The notes under the pieces were generated by a model. The model saw only the letters and a program-made list of their open reading frames with translations, searched no databases and was not told the DNA's origin. A stretch of DNA of 5,644 nt from Bacillota bacterium (GTDB lineage Bacteria; Bacillota; Sulfobacillia; Symbiobacteriales; ZC4RG38): assembly GCA_003242505.1 (NCBI GenBank), contig QGUP01000148.1:1-5644 (forward strand), read 5' to 3'. The stretch's first letter is position 1; every line of letters starts with the position of its first letter. This document shows positions 1-5,149 of the stretch, one piece after another. The position numbers were made by a program, and so were the translations under genes.

Positions 1-673
1 CTACCGGGTCCTCCTGGCCCGCCCGGACGGTGACGTCGGCGCCGAGCCGCTTGGCCCGCTCGAGCCGCCGGGGATCCAGGTCGATGGCCACGATGACCGA
101 CGGGCTGTAGAGCCGGCTGAGCATCACCGCCGCCAGGCCCACGGGGCCGACGCCCACCACCGCCACCGTGTCCCCGGGCTGGATCTGGCCGCTGAGGACG
201 CCGCACTCGTAAGCCGTCGGCAGGATGTCGGTGAGGAAGAGAACGTCCTCATCCTTCAGTTCCTCGGGGACCTTGTGGAGGCTGGTGTCCGCAAAGGGAA
301 TCCGGGCGTACTGGGCCTGGACCCCGTTGATGGTGTGGCCCAGGATCCATCCGCCCCGGACGCAGTGGGAGTACATCCCCTGCCGGCAGGCGTCGCACTG
401 GCCGCAGGCGGTGATGGCCGGGATCAGGACCCGGTCGCCCTTGCGGAAGTTCCGCACCCCGGGGCCGACCTCCTCGATCACCCCCACCGCCTCATGGCCG
501 AGGATGGTCCCCTCGGGGGTGTCCGGGACGTCGCCCTTCAGGATGTGGAGGTCGCTGCCGCAAATCGTGGTGGTGGTCACCCGGACGATCACGTCAGTCT
601 CCTGCTCGATGGTGGGGTCGGGCACCTGCTCCCAGCTCTTCTTGCCGGGACCGTGGTAAACCACTGCCTTCAT
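1..673 (-). CDS. zinc-dependent alcohol dehydrogenase (medium-chain dehydrogenase/reductase), 5' part only
   Basis: The first 224 residues of a zinc-containing, NAD(P)-dependent alcohol dehydrogenase; family members are about 340-350 residues, so roughly a third lies beyond position 1. Such cytosolic enzymes interconvert alcohols and aldehydes or ketones. Visible: N-terminal MKAVVYHGPGKKSWE; catalytic-zinc ligands C38 (ICGSD), H60-E61 (GHE) and probably D149 (LTDILPT); four structural-zinc cysteines C90, C93, C96 and C104; Rossmann glycines G174-x-G176-x-x-G179 (VVGVGPVGL); and an acidic D198 at the end of the next strand (AIDLD), which favours NAD over NADP. The ATG at 673-671 is preceded by AAGGGGGAG (690-682 on the minus strand) at about 8 nt. 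The gene diverges from the NYN gene. The substrate cannot be read from the sequence; the whole resembles the 'MKA-VYHGPGKK' alcohol dehydrogenase subgroup. The TAG visible at the edge is out of frame, so the gene runs on. Confidence 0.93.
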   Translation of the reverse strand, partial: MKAVVYHGPGKKSWEQVPDPTIEQETDVIVRVTTTTICGSDLHILKGDVPDTPEGTILGHEAVGVIEEVGPGVRNFRKGDRVLIPAITACGQCDACRQGMYSHCVRGGWILGHTINGVQAQYARIPFADTSLHKVPEELKDEDVLFLTDILPTAYECGVLSGQIQPGDTVAVVGVGPVGLAAVMLSRLYSPSVIVAIDLDPRRLERAKRLGADVTVRAGQEDPV

Positions 674-760
674 CTGCTGTTCTCCCCCTTTGCTGCGGTC
701 CCTTTTCCCCGTTGCCTCCGTCCCGTTGCCCGCGTTCCCATTTCTCGGGCACGCTCCGGC

Positions 761-788
761 TTTCGCAACGGTTCATTCACTGTACAAT
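761..788 (+). promoter_or_regulatory. possible sigma-A-type promoter toward the NYN gene
   Basis: TACAAT at 783-788 is a good -10 match in one of the few AT-rich patches of the intergenic region. A weak TTTCGC (761-766) sits 16 bp upstream as a possible -35. On the opposite strand the same patch reads TAAATT (791-786), so it could instead serve the divergent dehydrogenase gene, but no -35 was found for that reading. If used on the + strand, it would give a leader of roughly 350 nt containing both hairpins listed next. Weak call. Confidence 0.22.
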
Positions 789-813
789 TTAGCCGTCTTT
801 GAGCCTAGACTGG

Positions 814-866
814 CATCCTCCGAAAGTAGGAATCTGTCGCCAGCCGTAAGAGCCCTTCGGAGGATG
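814..866. repeat. 11-bp perfect inverted repeat, 31-nt spacer
   Basis: catcctccgaa at 814-824 is exactly reversed and complemented by ttcggaggatg at 856-866. No T-run follows on either strand, so it is not an intrinsic terminator. It could be a stem in a leader RNA, on either strand, or a pair of protein-binding half-sites. It sits 7 nt from the next inverted repeat. Confidence 0.7.
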
Positions 867-873
867 GGCCCAT

Positions 874-920
874 TGGCCGGGACCGGACTCCTCTAGAGTT
901 TGCGGCTTTGGTCCCGGCCA
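874..920. repeat. 11-bp perfect inverted repeat, 25-nt spacer
   Basis: tggccgggacc at 874-884 is matched by ggtcccggcca at 910-920. The loop includes the 8-bp palindrome ctctagag (891-898). Neither strand has a T-run after the stem, so a terminator is unlikely. The right arm runs directly into the 17-bp tandem repeats. Confidence 0.7.
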
Positions 921-970
921 TGCCCCTCTGGCGGCGATGCCCCGCCGGCGGCCATGCCCCTCTGGCGGCA
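920..970. repeat. three-copy tandem repeat, 17-bp unit
   Basis: Three consecutive 17-bp units at 920-936, 937-953 and 954-970 share the pattern ATGCCCC-NNN-GGCGG-NN. Units 1 and 3 carry TCT at the variable triplet, unit 2 carries GCC. Units 1 and 3, with flanking bases, form a 21-bp exact repeat at 915-935 and 949-969. The 17-bp period is not a multiple of three, and I see no coding frame here. Iterated operator sites or a slippage-generated minisatellite are both possible. Confidence 0.75.
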
Positions 971-1074
971 GAGGCAGGGAATCCACCGGCGGGATCGAAT
1001 AGTTACGACAAAAGGGCAGAACTGGGCCGGAGGGGAGAGGAGGGCCGGCCGTCGGAGGGCGCCGGCAACCGGGG

Positions 1075-1100
1075 GGCCGGCAGCCGGCCGGGCCGTTTTT
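1075..1100 (+). terminator. weak terminator- or attenuator-like hairpin ahead of the NYN gene
   Basis: GGCCGG (1075-1080), CAG loop, CCGGCC (1084-1089) gives a 6-bp stem. It is followed after 6 nt by T5 (1096-1100). Alternative pairings exist with gccggc at 1061-1066. No + strand gene lies upstream in the window, so if it works at all it would be as a leader attenuator of the NYN gene. The gap between stem and T-run is longer than usual. Confidence 0.3.
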
Positions 1101-1133
1101 CCGTGTTCGGTAAAGAAAAGGTGTGGGCAATTT

Positions 1134-1142
1134 AGGTGGAGG
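1134..1142 (+). promoter_or_regulatory. ribosome binding site fixing the GTG start of the NYN gene
   Basis: AGGTGGAGG lies 9 nt before GTG at 1152. The next candidate starts in frame fall after the catalytic FIDYEN motif, so the GTG is needed to keep the NYN fold intact. Confidence 0.8.
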
Positions 1143-1151
1143 TAAGATTCG

Positions 1152-2735
1152 GTGGGAACGTGCGCACTCTTCATCGACTACGAGAACGTCCTCAAAAGTT
1201 TAAGGGGCCAAAATATACACGTGCCACATAAAGTGCTGGCGGAGGTTTTCAAGCACGAGGCCCAGCGGTACGGGGAGGTCGTCTTTGCCCGGGCCTACGC
1301 CCCCTGGGACCTCTTCCCCGAGGCCATGGCCCTCTTTGACCGCCAGGACATCAAGCCCGAGTACGTGGAAGGCGGCCGGAAGGACAACGCCGACCTGGTG
1401 ATGAGCCTGGACATCCAGGAGTTCCTGCGGATCCCCGGCCGGGACGCGGAGACCTTCATCCTGGTCACCGGCGACGGCGACTTTGTCCACGTGATCCGGC
1501 TCCTGCAGCAGGAGCAGAAGCGTGTGGTCCTCTGGGGGGTGGAGGGGTCCATCTCCGCCCGGCTGGTGGGCCGGGTCGCCGAGGTGGAGACGGTCCAGGC
1601 CATGCTCCGCCGCCACGGCCACCTCCCCGGGGCGGAGCCCTCCGGCGAGTTCGGGCCGGCCGGGGAAGGGCCGGGGCTCCCGCCGGGCCGGGAGATGGCG
1701 GTCCGGGCTCTCATCCTCCGGGCCGAGGCGGTGATGCTCGCCCGGGGCTGGGTGCAGGTCCCCTTCCTCACCCTGATGCAGGAGATGTCGGTCAGCACCC
1801 TCTTCGGCGAGGACAGCGAGCAGCGGCGGATGCTCATCGTCCGGTGCCTGGAGGCGGGCCTCCTGGATACCAAGAAGCAGCCAAACCCCAAGCGGCCCGG
1901 GACCGACACCACCTTCATCCTCCTGCGAAAGGATCACCCTGCGGTCCGGACCACCCTCCAGTGCACCGCCCGGGTGGTCCTGCACATGCGCCGGCTCCTC
2001 GAGGCCGCGCCGCCCGGCGCCGGGGTCCCCTGGGACGACCTGCTCCGGTCCCTGGCCGGGGACGACCGGCTGGGGCGGATGGCCGAGGCCGAGCGCCAGA
2101 ACTGGGTGGAGCTTTGCATCGCCGAAAAGCTCCTGCGGCAGGACCGGCAGGGGGACCGGCCGGTGCTCTACCTGGACGAGGAGCACCCCCTGGTCCAGCA
2201 GGTGGTCCCGGGGGAGGACCTCACCCCCATGCTCCGCCGGCTGGTCCTGGCGGTGGACCACTACCTGCAGCGGACCGGGTACCAGTGGATGTCCATGGGG
2301 CTCCTCCGGCAGCAGCTTTTGCCCTGCGGCCGGCGGGAGATGGAGCGGGCCATCCGGATGGCCGCGGAGGAAGGGATCATCCGCATCGAGCAGATTCCGA
2401 ACCGGTTTGGCAGCCGGCCCACCACCGGGGTCTACCTCGAGGAGAGCCACCCCTTCTGCCAGGAGGTGGTGGAGCGGCGGGACGAGGTCCTCGCCGCCCT
2501 CAGCCGGCTCTTTGGCGACCGGGACATGGTCCCGGTGCCGGAGGTGGAGGAGGGGCTGGTCGCCGCGGGGGCGGTGGAGACCCCGGAGGCGGCGGCGGAG
2601 TGGCTCGGGCTGCTGGCGGACCACCAGATTCTGACCGCCCGGAGCGGCTGGCCCTACGGGGCGGAGTGCCCGGTCTACGTCCTCCAGCGCCAGCATCCGG
2701 TGCTGGTGAAGCGCCTGCGGGAGAGGACCGGGTAG
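1152..2735 (+). CDS. NYN-domain putative ribonuclease with four tandem winged-helix-like C-terminal modules
   Basis: A 527-residue cytosolic protein with no signal peptide or membrane segment. Residues about 1-150 form an NYN (LabA/DUF88, PIN-like) domain: LFIDYENV with D9 and N12, GGRKDNADLVMSLD with K77 and D81, and LVTGDGDF with D108 and D110. These acidic residues are the family's metal-binding nuclease site, so activity on RNA is expected but the substrate is unknown. Residues about 160-180 are a Gly/Pro-rich linker. The remainder appears to be four related modules of about 80-90 residues (about 181-266, 272-352, 358-440 and 441-522). Each begins with helices, has a hydrophobic core with a Gly-Leu or Gly-Ile-type turn before a wing, and ends in a short hydrophobic strand followed by an HP pair (H262-P263, H345-P346, H433-P434, H515-P516). 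They look like winged helices that could bind nucleic acid; a LOTUS/OST-HTH relation is possible but not shown. The gene appears monocistronic: a strong terminator follows 47 nt after the stop. Its first ~30 codons are less GC-rich than the rest. Confidence 0.9.
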   Translation: MGTCALFIDYENVLKSLRGQNIHVPHKVLAEVFKHEAQRYGEVVFARAYAPWDLFPEAMALFDRQDIKPEYVEGGRKDNADLVMSLDIQEFLRIPGRDAETFILVTGDGDFVHVIRLLQQEQKRVVLWGVEGSISARLVGRVAEVETVQAMLRRHGHLPGAEPSGEFGPAGEGPGLPPGREMAVRALILRAEAVMLARGWVQVPFLTLMQEMSVSTLFGEDSEQRRMLIVRCLEAGLLDTKKQPNPKRPGTDTTFILLRKDHPAVRTTLQCTARVVLHMRRLLEAAPPGAGVPWDDLLRSLAGDDRLGRMAEAERQNWVELCIAEKLLRQDRQGDRPVLYLDEEHPLVQQVVPGEDLTPMLRRLVLAVDHYLQRTGYQWMSMGLLRQQLLPCGRREMERAIRMAAEEGIIRIEQIPNRFGSRPTTGVYLEESHPFCQEVVERRDEVLAALSRLFGDRDMVPVPEVEEGLVAAGAVETPEAAAEWLGLLADHQILTARSGWPYGAECPVYVLQRQHPVLVKRLRERTG

Positions 2736-2781
2736 GCCGCCCGCCTGGTCCTCCGGGAAGACCGCCCTTCCTGGTCCTGAT

Positions 2782-2839
2782 GAGCGGAGGCCCGGCCGGC
2801 ATCGCAGCGGCGAGCTGGCCGGGCCCCTGCTCTTTTTTT
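2782..2839 (+). terminator. strong intrinsic terminator after the NYN gene
   Basis: A 19-position stem pairs 2782-2800 with 2814-2832, with two G-U wobbles and one A-C mismatch. Its core is the perfect 9-bp ggcccggcc (2789-2797) against ggccgggcc (2817-2825). The loop is 13 nt (2801-2813). T7 (2833-2839) follows the stem immediately. It separates the NYN gene from the pdh operon. Confidence 0.93.
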
Positions 2840-2870
2840 CCCAAGGTGGGCATGCTACTAAAGGTGCACG

Positions 2871-2888
2871 CCCTTGTTTTGTCAAGGG
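2871..2888. promoter_or_regulatory. palindrome over the pdh -35 region, possible operator
   Basis: CCCTTG (2871-2876) and CAAGGG (2883-2888) are a perfect 6-bp inverted repeat around TTTTGT. It lies across the -35 candidates of the pdh promoter, where a dimeric regulator would block RNA polymerase. No regulator gene is visible in the window. Confidence 0.4.
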
Positions 2889-2909
2889 GACGGCTATAAA
2901 ATGTAGGAT
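2873..2909 (+). promoter_or_regulatory. predicted promoter of the pdhA-pdhB-pdhC operon
   Basis: This AT-rich patch follows the terminator. The best reading is -10 TATAAA (2895-2900) or TAAAAT (2897-2902), with a -35 of CTTGTT (2873-2878, 16-bp spacer) or TTGTTT (2874-2879, 17-bp spacer) respectively. An alternative is TTGTCA (2879-2884) with TAGGAT (2904-2909) at a long 19-bp spacer. Transcription would begin about 80 nt before the pdhA start. Confidence 0.6.
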
Positions 2910-2977
2910 ACAGACTGTGAAATGCAACAGAGGCGCCCCGATCTCCCGGTGGGCCCGGGCTGCCGGGGGCGGGCGCG

Positions 2978-2985
2978 GAGGGAGG
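2978..2985 (+). promoter_or_regulatory. ribosome binding site fixing the GTG start of pdhA
   Basis: GAGGGAGG (2978-2985) ends 7 nt before GTG at 2993. No in-frame ATG gives a comparable site upstream of the conserved E1 alpha core. Confidence 0.75.
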
Positions 2986-2992
2986 AAAGGTC

Positions 2993-4096
2993 GTGGCGAC
3001 CAGGGAGGAAGAGCTCCTCGCGCCGTACCTCCAGGTGCGGAGCGTCCTGGGGGTGGACGGCACCCCGGTGGGTCCGGAGCCGGACCTGACCCCGGACCAG
3101 CTCCGGGAGATCTACCGGTGGATGATCTTCCTGCGGGTGCATGACCAGCGGCTCCTCACCCTGCAGCGGCAGGGCCGGCTGGGCACCTTTGCCCCCTTTA
3201 GCGGCCAGGAGGCCTGCCAGGTGGGCAGCGCCTACCTGCTGGAGCCCAGGGACTGGATCTTCCCCACCTACCGGGACCACGGGGCGATGATGGTCCACGG
3301 GGTCCCGGAGGTGAACATCATCCGGTACTTCATGGGGGACGAGTGGGGCAGCCGGTCCCCCGACGGGGTGAACGTCTTCCCGATTTCCATTCCCATTGCG
3401 ACCCAGCTCAACCACGCGGTGGGCTGCGCCTGGGCGAGCAAGATCAAGGGTGAGGACGCGGTCGCCGTCGGCTACGTGGGCGACGGCGGCACCTCTGAGG
3501 GCGACTTCCACGAGGCCCTCAACTTCGCATCGGTCTTCAACGTCCCGGCCATCATCTTTGTCCAGAACAACCGGTACGCGATCAGCGTGCCCCTGCACCG
3601 GCAGATGAAGAGCCGGAGCATCGCCCAGCGGGCCATCGCCTACGACATCCCCGGCGTCCGGGTCGACGGCCAGGACGTCCTCGCGGTCATCTCCGTCTTC
3701 CGGGAGGCCATCGACCGGGCCCGGTCCGGCGGCGGGCCGACCCTCATCGAGGCCCTCACCTACCGGTACGGCCCCCACACCACCTCCGACGACCCGAAGC
3801 GCTACCGGAGCCAGGAAGAGGTGGAGGAGTGGCAGGCCCGGGACCCCATCGAGCGGATGCGCCGGTACCTGGTGGCCCGGGGGCTCTGGACGGAGCAGGA
3901 GGACGAGGACCTGTGGGCCTGGGCCCGGGAGCAGGTGGCCGCCGCGGTGGCGGAGGCCGAGGCCATGGGCCGGCCGGATCCTGCGGCCATCTTCGATTAC
4001 GTCTACGCGGAACTGCCCTGGCACCTCCGGGAGCAGAAGGAGAAGCTGCTGGCGGAACTGGCCCGGCGGCAGGGCGAGGTGAAGAGCCATGGCTAG
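2993..4096 (+). CDS. pdhA: pyruvate dehydrogenase E1 component, alpha subunit
   Basis: A 367-residue thiamine-diphosphate (ThDP)-dependent E1 alpha, the usual size for Gram-positive PdhA (about 370). With PdhB it decarboxylates pyruvate and passes the acetyl group to lipoyl-E2. Visible: N-terminal DLTPDQLREIYRWMIFLRVHDQR (29-53, split here only by reading order) with QGRLGTFAPFSGQEA (60-74), typical of PDH E1 alpha; YRDHG (93-97); the ThDP-binding motif GDGGTSEGDF (163-172) closing at QNN (191-193); and the active-site loop YRYGPHTTSDDPKRYRS (257-273) with H262. The sequence reads most like Bacillus-type PdhA, so pyruvate is favoured over branched-chain 2-oxo acids or acetoin, though those sister complexes cannot be excluded from sequence reading alone. 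It is the first gene of the operon; the GTG start is supported by a purine-rich site 7 nt upstream. It overlaps pdhB by 8 nt, implying translational coupling and equal synthesis of the two subunits. Confidence 0.93.
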   Translation: MATREEELLAPYLQVRSVLGVDGTPVGPEPDLTPDQLREIYRWMIFLRVHDQRLLTLQRQGRLGTFAPFSGQEACQVGSAYLLEPRDWIFPTYRDHGAMMVHGVPEVNIIRYFMGDEWGSRSPDGVNVFPISIPIATQLNHAVGCAWASKIKGEDAVAVGYVGDGGTSEGDFHEALNFASVFNVPAIIFVQNNRYAISVPLHRQMKSRSIAQRAIAYDIPGVRVDGQDVLAVISVFREAIDRARSGGGPTLIEALTYRYGPHTTSDDPKRYRSQEEVEEWQARDPIERMRRYLVARGLWTEQEDEDLWAWAREQVAAAVAEAEAMGRPDPAAIFDYVYAELPWHLREQKEKLLAELARRQGEVKSHG

Positions 4097-5066
4097 GATG
4101 ACGATGGTCCAGGCGATCAACGACGCGCTGCGGGTGGCGATGCGCCGGGACCCCCGGGTGGTGGTGATGGGCGAGGACGTGGGGGTGAACGGCGGCGTCT
4201 TCCGGGCGACGGACGGCCTGTACCAGGAGTTCGGCCCGGACCGGGTGATCGACACCCCCCTGGCGGAGGCGGGGATCATCGGCACCGCGATCGGCATGGC
4301 GGTGAACGGCCTGAGGCCCGTCGCGGAGATCCAGTTCGACGGGTTCCTCGCCCCGGCCCACGAGCACGTGGTCAACCACCTGGCCCGGATCCGGTGGCGG
4401 AGCCGGGGGCGGTTCACCGCCCCGGTGGTGGTCCGGATCCCGTCCTTTGGCGGGATTCGGGCCCTGGAGCACCACTCCGAGTCCATCGAGGCCTGGTACA
4501 TGAACAACCCCGGCCTCAAGATCGTCGTCCCCTCCACCGCCTACGACGCCAAGGGGCTCCTCCTGGCGGCGATTGAGGATCCGGACCCGGTGCTCTTCCT
4601 CGAGCCCAAGCGGCTCTACCGGGCCTTCCGGGAGGAGGTGCCCGAGGACTACTACACCGTGCCCATCGGCAAGGCCCGGGTCGCCCGGGAGGGCCGGGAC
4701 GTCAGCCTCTTCACCTACGGCGCCATGGTGCCCGTGGCCCTGGAGGCCGCGGAGAAGGCCGCCCAGGAGGGCATTGACGTGGAGGTCATCGACCTCCGGA
4801 GCCTCATGCCCCTGGATGTCGAGGCCATCGTCGCCTCGGTCCAGAAGACCGGCCGGGTGGTGGTGCTGAACGAGGCTCCCCGGACCGCCGGGGCCGCGGC
4901 GGAGATCATCGCCCTCATTAACGACAAGGCCCTCCTCTACCTCGAGGCCCCGGTGATTCGGGTGACGGGCTTTGACGTCCCCATGCCCTACCTGCTGAGC
5001 GAGGACCTCTACCTGCCCGATGCCGAGCGGGTCCTCGCGGCGATCCGCGAGGTCCGCAGTTACTGA
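4089..5066 (+). CDS. pdhB: pyruvate dehydrogenase E1 component, beta subunit
   Basis: A 325-residue E1 beta, full length for the family (about 325). It pairs with PdhA to form the alpha2beta2 heterotetramer whose ThDP sites lie at the subunit interfaces. Visible: VVMGEDVGVNGGVFRATDGL (25-44); DTPLAEAGIIG (55-65) with E60, the glutamate expected to activate ThDP; the EIQFDGF segment (80-86); the active-site EHHSES segment (127-132) with H128/H129; and PGLKIVVPSTAYDAKGLL (141-158), after which the C-terminal transketolase domain starts (GKARVAREGRDVSLFTYG, EVIDLRSLMPLD). The ATG at 4089 lies within the end of pdhA; GAGGTGA (4076-4082) upstream serves as its ribosome site. Two further in-frame ATG codons (residues 4 and 6) are alternative starts of little consequence. 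The gene is intact, with composition like its neighbours. Confidence 0.94.
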   Translation: MARMTMVQAINDALRVAMRRDPRVVVMGEDVGVNGGVFRATDGLYQEFGPDRVIDTPLAEAGIIGTAIGMAVNGLRPVAEIQFDGFLAPAHEHVVNHLARIRWRSRGRFTAPVVVRIPSFGGIRALEHHSESIEAWYMNNPGLKIVVPSTAYDAKGLLLAAIEDPDPVLFLEPKRLYRAFREEVPEDYYTVPIGKARVAREGRDVSLFTYGAMVPVALEAAEKAAQEGIDVEVIDLRSLMPLDVEAIVASVQKTGRVVVLNEAPRTAGAAAEIIALINDKALLYLEAPVIRVTGFDVPMPYLLSEDLYLPDAERVLAAIREVRSY

Positions 5067-5071
5067 AAACG

Positions 5072-5133
5072 GGGGGTGGCGGCGGCCGGAGCCTCCGGCC
5101 CCAGCAGCCGGGGGGCGCCGTGCCGCCGCCCCC
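5072..5133 (+). other. long intercistronic RNA stem between pdhB and pdhC
   Basis: The 83-nt gap can fold into a 12-bp stem: GGGGGTGGCGGC (5072-5083) with GCCGCCGCCCCC (5122-5133), all Watson-Crick except one U-G. Inside it is a perfect 7-bp hairpin, ggccgga (5084-5090), gcc loop, tccggcc (5094-5100). The outer stem starts 5 nt after the pdhB stop and ends 2 nt before the pdhC ribosome site GGGAGG (5136-5141). There is no T-run, so it is not a simple terminator. It may protect or mark an mRNA end, or limit pdhC initiation. Confidence 0.6.
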
Positions 5134-5149
5134 ATGGGAGGCAAGCCCA

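Larger units (their letters stand above)
674..1151. other. divergent intergenic region, 478 bases, no convincing gene
   Basis: This stretch separates the 5' ends of the alcohol dehydrogenase gene (minus strand) and the NYN gene (+ strand), so promoters for both should lie here. Short open frames on either strand lack family signals and good start sites, and I do not call them. The part next to the dehydrogenase gene gives that mRNA a purine-rich leader, with a 9-bp direct repeat cccgttgcc at 708-716 and 722-730. The middle (814-970) holds two inverted repeats and a tandem repeat, listed separately. The end (1061-1100) is GC-rich hairpin sequence followed by T5. Confidence 0.8.

Noticed and set aside
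225..802. Two overlapping + strand open frames across the alcohol dehydrogenase gene and the intergenic region
   Set aside because: They lie opposite a clear zinc alcohol dehydrogenase with catalytic and structural zinc ligands, and have no domain signal of their own.
814..920. Reading the two inverted repeats as intrinsic terminators
   Set aside because: Neither stem is followed by a T-run on either strand, and both gene ends point away from this region.
690..1145. Several short open frames on both strands in the divergent intergenic region
   Set aside because: They are under 115 codons, overlap repeats and hairpins, lack convincing ribosome sites, and have no recognisable sequence.
1200..2927. 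A 575-codon minus-strand open frame opposite the NYN gene, longer than the gene itself
   Set aside because: Its translation is rich in Pro, Gly and His with no recognisable motif, as expected for the antisense of G/C-ending codons, and it runs through the strong terminator. The sense frame has clear NYN motifs.
2894..4537. A 547-codon minus-strand open frame opposite pdhA and pdhB
   Set aside because: It is antisense to two well-recognised E1 genes and is low-complexity; it is a shadow of high GC content.
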